Source: Sipunculus nudus
Taxonomy: Eukaryota > Annelida > Sipuncula > Golfingiida > Sipunculidae
Length of the DNA: 64,000 nucleotides
Direction: 5' to 3'
Assembly: GCA_026874595.1 (NCBI GenBank)
Contig: CM049309.1
Location: 44,097,079-44,161,078 of the forward strand
The notes under the pieces are model-generated. The model was not told the origin of the DNA. It searched no databases and saw only the letters and a program-made list of their open reading frames with translations. Made by a program: the position numbers and the translations under genes. Numbering within the stretch: the first letter of the stretch is position 1; each line of letters opens with the position of its first letter. Positions 37,001-49,100 of the stretch are shown piece after piece.

Positions 37001-40000
37001 CATGATTCGTTGTGATTAAGGCCTTTACGGTCAAATGATCATCTAACTACGTTGGTTAAATTTGACTTTAAAATCTATATTAGTCGCAATGATTGATACA
37101 TATGTGGAATCCTTTAAATATCCTCTGTTAGATGAGACATATGCGAACAGTGTCTCAGTCTTTTGCTTTCAAGATGTTTAACTTTGATTTTTTTTTTTAT
37201 TTTTTTAAACGATTTATATCTCACATTTTGCAGAACGTATGTATGTAAAGATATTATTATATGAAAGTAAATACATATATCTCCAGGTGTTGTTAATTAT
37301 ATATTAAGTCTTTTTTAATATTTAATTTTTAATTCTTAAAAATAGGATATTACAAACAATGCAAATTTATTTAAAATGGCGTATAAATGCTATACTAAAA
37401 TAGATATAAAAAAATTTTCTATATTACGTGTTAACTAGCGTATATGCAAACATTTTAAATATTTATAATCTTGCATTTTCCAGCTATTATCGGCTATTAC
37501 CCACTTTGCCCGAGAGGGTGCGCCAGCTGCTCGCCAGTCAATGGATGTATCACGTGCCGGCCCCGGATGTTCCTACTGCTTCACCGACAGGGCATGCGTC
37601 AGACCGGGGTCTGTCTTCCTTCCTGTCCAGCCGGCTACTTCGGACTGAGACGCCGGGACTACAACAAGTGCCAGCGTAAGATAACTCATGATAAAGCAAA
37701 ATTAAAAAAAAAAAAAAAACCACTGCGCTGCTTTATTATGACACCCTCGATATCCATGAAAAGGCGAACGCTAAAACAAGAAATTGTTGATCTGTAAAAG
37801 TTGATCTATAGCTTACATTCAAACTCCAATAAAATAATATCGAAGTGTTGAGAATAAGCTTGGTGACGTGGGAACATACTTGTTGGCTTCTGACATTTTA
37901 GCCCGTAGGGCTGAGGTATGATACGTCTGCCCGAAGGCCAATAGGCTATGAAGGCAATAACCAACAAGCCGGTTCATAATAATTTTTTTTATTAATTGGC
38001 CACTAAGTAATCAACACAACCACCTGTGAACAGTATTCAAGTAAACTCGCAAAGTAATCAAGTAGGCCTTAGGAGACAACTGTTGTGAATTTCATTCCGT
38101 GCGGTGCGTCCTAGAGAGCAGTGACGTCAGATGACCCGTGATTCTTGTTGATTTCGAGAGGGGCAGTGAGTCACTGAGCACATTGACGTCACACAAATCG
38201 TGGTGTTTGTCGATTTCATTCGGGGCGTTCAGTCAGTAAATACGCTGAGCGCCGGGCTGATATGAGCCTAATGTATTAAATTAGTGTATAAGCCATATCA
38301 CCCACGGGCATTTATACAGGCCGTGAATAACTTGTCACATAACGTATGCCGTTGCCTTTGTATCTGGGTGTAAACATGCGTGGCCGATTAATAATAAAAT
38401 ACAACGACCACGGTTCTCAATCTCTAATAGTACACTGTTTACGTAGTGCTCTCATTGCATATCTCATTCTAATTTATTTCACTGAATCATTAGAACAGAT
38501 TGAAAGTTACTGGAGCAATACGTAAAGAAGTATAATAACACAATATATTATAGTATAGAAGTATATTCACACAATAGATGCTTATTATATATAAATATAA
38601 CATTGAGATGAAAGGTAATATTTAAATTTATCAATTGAATATATATTTGTTAATATTGTGGCAATTAAATTTCTTAACAAATCTTTCATCTCCAAATATG
38701 CAACATCAAGCGCAAGCTGTAAGGATTTTTTTCATACAGTTGCAAATCGGCAGTTTGTCATATTCCGAAAGAGATGTTGAAAATGCAGCGATTGTTTTTA
38801 GTGATACTGCTCCTTGGCAGATGGCAGCAGGGTACGGCTAGTGACCTTGTCTATATGGGGCTTGTCCGTCTTTCAATTGCACTTAGGGTGCAAAGGGATA
38901 AACAGTTCCTGAGTTTAGCTGGTGTAATTTAAACCAAGTGTCGTTATTTTAAGAGTAAATAAATTAAATTGTCTGCATACGTTTAAACAGTAAATGAAAT
39001 AAAAAAAAATAATGGCGTACATTAAATATAGTGCAGCGGTTAACGGCAAAATACAGAAGAATTGTTCAGATTGTGATCAAAGTACCAAATTTGGTAGAGA
39101 TAAAGTTTAGATAATACATTTTCATCTTTTTCATAGTTCCACCAAATCTTCTAAGTGTAACAGGGGCGGATCCTATGTTAAATTTCGGGTACTTAAATTT
39201 TTATGAAAAATACACGGAAATCATTATAGTTACCTTACATCTTATACATTCCTTATATATAGGATAAAATTTTGGAATATTTGGTTCTATTTAATTAACA
39301 TCATCATGAGAAATGTAAAATTACCTTTGTGATCTCATTGATGTAAACATTTGTAATTAAAAAATGACTATTTGCCATTCAACGACATGTAGTTAACTGA
39401 AGTTTATTTATTGTTAAATATGACATAAATCCTCTGTTTTAAAGTAAGGTATAATCACTATTCTCAATTCACGTCTCGTCGATGTCTCCTTTGATGAATA
39501 TAGGAGACGGCGGGAGAGGGCATTTGGGGGGGGGGGGGTACTACTTACGTAGTATAGTTTCACTGTATAAACATTACATATTTCATCATACAATGTGTAT
39601 GTTGCTTCGCGCTTAAAAATCATGTACAGATTTATTGTTCTAAGCGCAAACATATCTGTTGTTTGTATTAATGAGCTTATGGACATTTCCATATGAGCAC
39701 TGAAATAAACCCCTGAATTTACAGGGGCGGAGCATATTTAATTATCAGGGGCGGATCATATTTAATTATCAGGGTACATTCTTTTAAAAGGTTATCGTAA
39801 ATGTACAACTAAACAGCGTTTTTTTTTTTTTTAAGTTTTATTTCTACAAACAAATCTTGAAAACTAACAAACTCTATCCATTTGCGTATACCTTCCCTTT
39901 TCAATCATCGAATCATGACATGAACATCTCAATCTGGCTAGCGCTTGTTTATGCTTGGTATTAGTCACACACAGTAAATATTTCTCCATTTATTGAGAGC

Positions 40001-43000
40001 ATGGATTTAAAAGTACCATATAAATTTAATTTAGTATGTACTCCTACAACACAAGACTAGTTTTGTTCTGCCATATCAATAATTCTTTCCTTTATTTTAG
40101 CCAAAAATATTCTAATGTCTCCTACTTCTTGATTCATCCACACATATCCAAAACCTGCGCTGCATCTTTTGCTTCTTATATGAGTAACATATGTTTGTTT
40201 TCCATTCATATCTAGATTAAACAGCATATTATATATACACTTTGGATATCTATTATTACCATAATGTACTAGTTTTATCCAGTATTTTACACATCTTAAT
40301 AACTGACCAACATACATTGGATGCCTTCCAAACTCTACCAATGACGCTGCGTTCGGAACTGAAGAGCTAATTTTTTAGAATGTACTTGCAAAATTTATAT
40401 TGCACCTTTTCAATTATTTCACATCTTTCATAGCCCCACAGTTCTGAACCATAATAATACCGGTGTAACCATACAATTAAATATGTAAGAAGACATGATT
40501 TCATTGACTATATATTGACTGAAGTGTCTGTAAGAGTTTCCCTTTTATTCCAGATTTAACTGAAACATACCACAATATATCATGTTGTACACTATCAAAA
40601 GCATTTGATAAATCAATAAAAGTGTAATAAAACCTTCTTTTCTTTTTTGTAAAATATTTCTGCAGACACCCTTTTAAAGAAAATATATGGTCTACTGTTG
40701 AATAACCTTTCCTATAGCCAGTTTGTGCTTCACATAATAATCCAGCTTGATCAACATAATTTTGAATTCTGTTTGCCAATATTTTTGTCAATAGTTTACC
40801 CATGGTATTAAGTGATGAAATACCTCTATAATTTTTTAGGATCTATGGTGGAAGCCTTTTTGTGAATTGGTACAATAAATGCTCTGCTCCAAGAGGCTTG
40901 GAAAAGTCCATTTCTTAATAAAACTATTTAATAATTGTTTCATATGAGACGATATGTGACTTATATGTATCTTTCAATATATCTACCGTTATCCCGTCAG
41001 GCCCTGGGGCCTTTCCTCTTTTCATTTCCTTTAAGGCTTTCTGTACTTCATATGGTGTTATGAGTCCATCAAGCTCTGTATCATTTTCAATTTCTAATAC
41101 ATTTTTTAAATATTCAAGAGTATGATTCTTAAACTCTTGATTTATTTCATGTGTTGATGAATCCAAAAGTTTACTTAAAATGTTTGTACAAACGTACCGG
41201 TTCTACTGTTGTAACAATTTTCTTTTTATTTAAAATTCTCATGTTTTTCCACATGGAAAATGCACCTATCACCTTTTGCACCTCTGAGGCTTGTATGATT
41301 GCCTTCTTTTCTTCACATAATTTTTTAAACCTCTGTTTTTGTTTGTTAATAATTAAGTAAGTCGCCATCTGATATTGTACATCTATACTTATTCAAAGCT
41401 ATATATTTTTCATTTTTCCAAAATTCTTTGTCCTACCATTTTGGTTGCTTTAGTTTCATGTTGTCTCGGAAGTTTTGTTTATTTCTGTAGGATATATTTC
41501 GATTAATACTAACCGATGCCTCACTTGCTTTGTCCGGATATGTTTCTAAGGTTTCATTAATTGTGTTGAAAAGTAACGCACATTCTATTTGTTCTTATGA
41601 TTTTGAAATATTTGTTTTATCTTCGTCAGTCTGATGAAATTTTACCAATTTTGTCAGTTCGCATATGTGTTCATTCGAAAGCTCTTTCCTTGGTCTGAAA
41701 ATATTAAGTGAACAGCTTAAAGGAAAGTGATCGGACGGATCATCTGATAATACACAGGATCCATCTACCTTATGAAGTAAGAACTAAGACCCCTCCTCTC
41801 CCTGTACTCTTCCTGACTATTCCATAACCATAGTACCCTAGCATCTGAAAATTCATCATCCATGGTTGCCGATGTCTCAGTGATACATACAATACTGTGA
41901 TTACCAATTATCTCCGTGTAAATGACATAGATCAAGCTTGTTCTTGTTGAGATATCGCGCTTAAAAGAATATACCCAGTTGTGTGGTGGGACCCATATTG
42001 GAATTCTGACAGGTCTGTTATTGGAAAGGGATTGGGTCTGCATAGGCACCAATGATCCCTGAGAAAATGAGAAAGATCAAGCATGTTCTTGTTGAGATAT
42101 CCGGTGCGAAAGAAAATCACCCATTATGATCTGGTGGCCATATTGGAATTCCGACATGTCTGTAATTCAATAGGTCTGAAGCCCTCGTATATGTACTAAT
42201 CATCCCTGTGAATTTAAGAAAGCTGAAGTATCTTGTTGTTGTTGAGTTATCACGTGCGAAAGAAAATCAGCGATTGGGCTGTGGTGGCCATATTGGAATT
42301 CTGACAGGTCTGTAATTCAAAAGGTCTAGAGCCCTCATATGAACAGGAAAAGTAGACAGGCAGAATTCCGAAACATTTTTACTGAATAATTAACTTGCTC
42401 TTTAGTAGGCTGATTGACAAACATAAATAGTTATAATTATGTCCATGTAATAATTCATGCTGTCACCATACCCTTTATTTAGTTAGTTATTCAATTGATG
42501 GTAAGCCTACATTTGTTATAATTTACATGAAACATGTTTGCGATATATAAATGTTAAAAAAAAATTAAAAAGGCGTTCTAAATCGCGTTAGTTCTCCACG
42601 ATACTTGATAAATAAATACACCCTGCTCCATTAATTATTTTTTCAGATCGCTTGTTAAACTGAATTGTAAAGTAAAGTTTGAGCATCAGTAGACTTCTGT
42701 ATTCCATGTGCTGCAAAATAAAGGCCTTGATCGAACACTTTTAGATTAGACATTATCAATTATTTAATTTATCGGTACCCCCAAAGTAATTGTAGGATCC
42801 ACCCCTGAAATACCATGAATATTTCGTAGAACTATTTCTTAAATGAAAGCCAGTGTACAATACTACAACTGTACCAAATTTGGTACTTTTATCACAATTT
42901 GAACAATTTTTCTATTAGCCGCCGCACTAATACGCAGAAAGTGGACATTATTTTTCACACGGTTGTACAACAGATCATACAATTAGTTAATACCTTTCGT

Positions 43001-46000
43001 TTACATAATTTATGGCATTTCAAATTTATTATATATTAAAAGTAGACTAGTCAAATCAATGTTAAACCAGTACGCACAATTATGAACTATCTTGTATTAA
43101 CGTTACTTAATGGGTATTTTATTTCAGCATTCTTATATCAGGAAATATTTTCTCAAATTTTATGAAATACATAGTCATAGAGTTCCCTTAGTAACCGCAT
43201 TTCCTTTCGATTTATAACTCATTTTATCATCTATACAAAAAAATTACAAGGCCTTTTGACGATATAATCCTTAAGTTATGGGCTCTGTTTCAGGGGAATA
43301 GAGGGACATGTCACATTCAACATTGAACAATGAGAGCCAAAGCAGCTCAATAATGTATGTGTATATGTATGTATAAAAATAATATAGGCGTGGACCTTAT
43401 TTCGAGATTCTTATTACTAAACTTTAATTTCCTCGCAAAAAGCATGTGGGAATAAACAGTTAACGAATCTGATCCGGATCGGGATAGATTGCGACGGGCT
43501 CTACAGGATTCTCAGTCTTGTTCGTTGAGATCCGATCTCGTCTCGTCCGCTCTGTGTGCTGCTTGCTTAACTGACGAAAAACGTGTAAATATTTTACACG
43601 GCAACTGCTGCAAATTAATTTTACACTTTTTTCATATTTTCCTTAATTACCCTTCAATTAACGTATAACCATCTCAACTCGGGATATTAAAGGATATATT
43701 ATGCGCTATTTATAGAGTCGTCATATGTGTTGACATACACTATATTATATAGTTTAATGCTTGGAAAATGGGATGATTTATATCAAACTTGAATCATGAA
43801 AGTTCACATTTGAGCAATATTACTTTCGTGAAAGTTCACGTATGAGCAAAATTACGTGATGAAAGTTCACATTCAAGCAAAATTGCTTCCTTTCAGGAAC
43901 ATATTTTCTGGAGGAGATTTTTGCCCGGGGAGGCGGTCATCTATTCATATTCCCTTGGACTGTCCCCTCACATTTTCTAAGCAAACAACACCCAAGATTA
44001 AGATCTGGTAAACTTGACAGTTGTTGTAAAGATGCTGTATAAGTCTGCCCTTACTGAAATATTTTAGTACGAACTTCACGTTCCCTAAAAGCTCAGTTTT
44101 TCTTTATAGTGACACTTAAATTATATACCTTCGACCTTAATAAATCCAGCACAATTTATACCAGTGATTAATAATGAAATTAAAACAAGCCACAGGGTTG
44201 ACCGGTGAACGGTACACGGAATACATGTGGTTGACTCCGTGTGCAGATACTTGTTTGCACGATCCCTATATCATGTCAATCGTCAAAAAAGTCGTAAAGA
44301 CTTTTTAATTTAAATTTTAATAGATAGATAGGTTTGTCCTTTCTTATATGCACTAAAGCGGCGTATACGTTTTAAAATAACATATAAGAAACTATGGCGA
44401 AAGAGACAAGCGGACACAAATGTTGGAACGGACTGATATAGGAACATTAAGTCACTCTGAAATAAATGAGGTTCTTTTTCTAGTAAAAACCTGCGACAGA
44501 TGGGTGTGATGGTGTGCGATATAGGTAAATGCTTTTCATCTGACAGCCTATTTATTCCTTTCTCTTCAGTATGCGTGATCAGACAATCCTACATTTATCA
44601 AAAGTGTCTCAACGCACAAACCTATATGTACAACATCGATGTTTCAGAACGATGGACCTATTTGTCTTACTACTGAATAAGTCACCTTTGTCATAGGAGT
44701 AAGATCAATTTGTTTAATATATACCTTGTTCGTGCGCTTATCCATATACCTCCATACCGGTAAGGAGACAATAACATCCCTCACAAACACTGCATCTTTA
44801 TCATGTCACATGAACTGTCCATTTGAGTAACAAATGTACACAAACAGAAACACACACAAGTATATATATGACAGACAATCAATGTACAGAATAAAGGGGA
44901 AATTTACTCTGTTTTTGCAAAATAACACAATTCTTATTCACATCAAGAAAATACACAACTTTGCCTCAATATAGGGGGTGATGGAGGTATATATCCGCCG
45001 CCCCACTTTTTGGCTAGGGGGATGGTCAGTGTCGTCACCCCCTACTATTTAGAGAAGTATATTTATATATGGCAAATGAAATATTTTAATATATAGAATT
45101 ATAGACTTTGGTTCCATTTATGAGTCTATAATGAAATTTTATATCTAAACCCGGATTAGAATTAACTTTTACTGGAAACATAATACCTTCTTTTCTAAAA
45201 CCTGATACTTAATTGTAATATATTTGAAATGTGATAAAGTGTATATATTTAAAATGTGTCAGATGATAGCAAGAACCCCCCCCCCCCCCCCCCCCCCGAG
45301 AAGATAAATTGTCGCCACTGACAATACCAACATATCGGTATATGTACAGAGAATTGCAGGCTTGGGATGTGGAGTCGTTATGTGAAATACAGTCAGAGCA
45401 AACCCCAAAAAAATGTATCACAGACACAACAAGCACTGCAAGCTGCAGAGTTCGAGCCTACACAACAGGAAAAGGAGAAGAAACGAAGGACTAAACCAGA
45501 AATAAAGTCAATGTTAGGAGAAGATCAAACAGAACAAGATAAACAACTTAGCATTGCTGTTTTTTGAGTCAGGAGTCTACATCCACGCTCCGTTTGGGTG
45601 ATCAATCTTCTCCTGCCGGACCCCCGCGCTGATTCAGGATTCAATTAAGTTATTTCAGGGCTGTAGAGTTCTTAGTGTTTTTGGTCTACAAAACTGTTTC
45701 CGTCAGACAAAGACTGAGCCTGATTTAACAAAATGAAATGGGTGTCCGTGTTAAACATATGCCACTGATCACAGCTGTTCCACTGCCATGGTTTCCATGG
45801 GAACCTTTCAACGGTGGGATTCTGTCTATTAATTTAATCTTTTTATGTGAAATATTGTTTAATGTACCATGTCAGAAATCTAATTGGAGCTATTAATGCG
45901 TAAATGGATCAACTCCAGGCATCCAACAGAATTTTGCTGATTTACGCATGTATTGTATTAGTTGTGGCATGAAAATTAAACATTTCAATCGAAGTACGCG

Positions 46001-46062
46001 TCGCTATTATACTTATAATTTTTTAACAATGTTCTAGAGATTGGTACGGTGGAACCCTGTAG

Positions 46063-46115
<53 letters not shown>

Positions 46116-49100
46116 AATAGTCAAATTGACACTTGTTCTTGTAATGCATACTGTTAATTTTACATAAGCCTGCACTTTATACTGTTGAGGATGAAAAATT
46201 CATATTCTTATACCTGGTATATAAACAGTGTTATTCAAAGCATGAATAATCGTAAAAATACTCTGAAACAAGAAATTGATATGGTATTTATCAGTTGATA
46301 TTGATTAAAGAGACTTCCACTGAAAGACCCTGCTGTCACTCTTTGTCTTATTACCACAAACATGTACTGTATTCGGTAGGTATATAGCACTGATGCAAAT
46401 ACTTGCTGAATTGATAAAACTTAAAAAATGTTTTAACAAAATATTTGAGAATTCCTTTTTTTAATATTTAAAAAACGAAACTTTGAAACACCCAAGGCAC
46501 AATGCAAGTGCATGGATTTATCTTTGTAATATTTTATCTGTTTGAGTAGGTAGAGTGCAGACTTTTAGACATGGTATTTGACGTAACTGTGTTCGAACGT
46601 TGCTAGTTTATTTTAAATGTCTATTTATATATTGGTGGAGGCTGATGAATTTACACAACACTTCTACTTTTACAGGATGCCGAGCCACTCATTGTCAGGT
46701 GTGCTTCAGCCGGACCTACTGTACCCGCTGCCACGCCCCCTACCTGTCGTATCGAGGACAGTGCGTAGACAAGTGTCCAGCCGGACTGCACTATGCTAAT
46801 TACACCAAAGACTGTCTGGAAAAAGGTGAGGCCATATATGAACAACACTCTGTATGGATACTGTTTTACAAATATAAATTGCAAATGTAGCTCCACCGTA
46901 CATATTGGTGAGGTGTATTTAAAGTTTCATTTTTTCTTTAAGTAAGACAATTTCCAATTGAATGTTACAAGGCAGACGACCGCAGTGCGCGTGTCTGCAC
47001 TCTTCTGACGGGATTTGCTGGGAATTCTTCCTGTATTGCGTTCATTCAGACTGTATTCCACTTTTTGTCTCGTTCAGTGCGACTAATTTTTGCATTATGC
47101 AGCACCCTCCCGCCAAATGTCGTTTCTACTCAAAACGGACCTCTTCTGTTTGGGTACTCTGAGATGACACGGACTTCTTGCCAAACCTGTCAAACTTCAG
47201 AATCAATTTTTTTTTAAATATGAATGAAACGCCTTCTGTTTACATTTCAACTACGCATGCTTTCAAAATATGACCTATTCCGTTAAGTCGAAAAATAGGT
47301 ACAAAAACACCAATATTATTTTATTGAATGGGGTTAGAATATGAGTTATGCTTATTAAGGTTTAATTACATGTGTTCTAGTGGATTGTGAAGTTGGGCAG
47401 TGGAGCTCGTGGGGTGTATGCAACCGCAACGGAGAAACCTGTGGTTTCAAATATGGCGCCCACACCAGGTCTCGGGAGATCGTCCAGTTTCCATCCAACA
47501 ATGGCAACAAGTGTCCAGTTGTTATGGAAACCAGAAAATGCAAGTCACTCTTCAGATCATGCTCAGGTAAATTAAGAAATCTTTTATTTAATATCTGACC
47601 CCCTTCGCTGATTTAAAGTATGCTTCATTTTGTCTGTTATTTATAAATTCCTTAAAGAGATAAGTAATTTTCGTAATTTGTAAGCTCTTAAAAAACTCCT
47701 ACCATTTGATATGTTGAGTTTCTTGTATCTTTGAAAACGAGTTATAGTTGAAAGAATTATTGGTTTTTGGTATTTAATATCAGACCAGAAAAATGTTGCT
47801 ACACTTGCTCTCGATCTCAGGAAAGGTGTTTTTACATATTGAATATTTCTCTGATCGTGTAAAAAGCTAAATGTTTTATTTTCACGTTGTCTGTCTCTAG
47901 TACCGAGACAATGCCTTTTTACGAAGGTCCATTTATTTGATAATGCGCCAAAACATTTTTTTGTTAAAAATGTGAATTATAAAAATATACACACAGTGCA
48001 ATTTAGCCTTGGGGATAAAAGATCGCAACACACATGACATTTAAAATCTATATTTTGAGGACCTGGAAGCTCAAATGATTGATTGTCTGCAAGCTTCAAA
48101 TAAAAAATGACTGTTATGCTGCTGGTCTTATTTTTCTTGGCGTATCCGCCATATATTTACTCTCTCTACGATAGATTCTAAACTCTGATATCATATGCAT
48201 CATCATTTTTCACAAGGCGCGGTGATGCATTCTCAGGTGACGTCATGGACGGGGTCCGGTGCCTTTACGGGTATCGGATGACATGGTTTCGGCTGCAGAT
48301 TAGCATATCAGTGAATCGGGCACAATATAACCTTTTGCCCTTGAGGCATTCTTAACGCTGCAAGTAAACCGAGAAGTGCGCAGCGCAAGATTTTCCTGGA
48401 CTAGATGAAAGCGAGGCTTGTGTTTAATCAGATCAATCAACTAGGTGGCCAGGCAAGAAACGGCAGTTGGCCTAGTGCAAGCTTTCAGACTAGAATTTCT
48501 TCCGATGAGTAATCAATGACCAGCCATTCTGCTGAGGATCCCGGCCGCACTTAACGATACTAACAGATTATAGACAATCTGTCTGCGGGCCACTTATTAC
48601 CCCTGAATGTTGAAAAATGTTTTCCTTGAACTTTGTGATTGGCCGCAGGAACCAAACGGAAATATCCTATTCCCGGTCCGGCCTTTTTCAGCGTAAAGCC
48701 GTAATGTGTTTCCATTATGCTGAGTTACCCCGTCTTGTCTCTTGAGTTCTTGTTCTGTAAAACATTTCCTCTCTGCCCTTAGTTTATTTGCTTCCCTCAA
48801 TCTGGTCTCACAGAGGTGCTTATAATAAAGCCATTTTGTGGATTTATATTGATATCGCTTATCTCAACGGCCCCGGGTCTTCTTTATCTTATTTTAGGTC
48901 AACTATTGACTGGCTTGCCATGTGATAAGTGTCCTGGTCATTACCCAGCACCACCAGGGCGTTATATTTCTCTTGTTCGATAAAGTTCAAATGGTCTTTC
49001 ATTAAATCTTCGTCACAGAGAGACCGCCGAATATGCAGGCCGTCATTGTGTAAAATGTCTGAGATATTTTATGCATCAATCATGTTTACATAGGCTAGAT

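Larger units (their letters stand above)
20820..37483 (+). other. R-spondin intron 1 (16.7 kb)
   Basis: No exon was recognised inside. It holds two GC-richer blocks near its start (21480-21890, 22840-23170), a third at 32590-32830, and the repeats listed separately. The stretches 20820-21480, 23170-24400, 25010-27480, 29280-30000, 30060-30930, 31080-31890, 33263-34150, 34246-35890 and 36090-37483 are AT-rich with nothing specific. A 35640-35880 stretch with an open frame resembles a dispersed repeat rather than an exon. Confidence 0.6.
39003..42955. mobile_element. Composite structure with ~190-bp inverted terminal arms
   Basis: The left arm (39003-39200) and the right arm (42770-42955, inverted) align along their length: aaaaataatg, tagtgc-gcgg, gaattgttca-attgtgat, taccaaatttggta and cagggg-ggatcc occur in the same order from both outer edges inward. 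Between them lie a broken LINE, a triple tandem repeat and small repeats. It could be a large foldback or hAT-derived element that received a LINE, or two inverted copies of one element. Confidence 0.55.
37676..46675 (+). other. R-spondin intron 2 (9.0 kb)
   Basis: No exon was recognised between the two furin-repeat exons. It contains a CRE/AP-1 cluster (38095-38260), the long inverted-repeat structure with LINE (39003-42955) and several small repeats. The intervals 38261-39002, 42956-43790, 43898-44970 and 45050-46064 show nothing specific beyond AT-rich sequence. A GC-mixed stretch lies at 45545-45800. Confidence 0.6.

Noticed and set aside
37471-37797. 108-codon unspliced frame through R-spondin exon 2
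   Set aside because: Its first part is the real furin-repeat exon; the extension after 37675 is intron (gtaag donor, poly-A), so only 37484-37675 is kept.
41765-42052. 95-codon minus-strand frame with [19 protein letters not shown]
   Set aside because: It overlaps the triple tandem repeat and the LINE edge; no family recognised, so not called as a gene.
45209-45436. Minus-strand frame with a Gly run
   Set aside because: The Gly run is a poly-C microsatellite read backwards.
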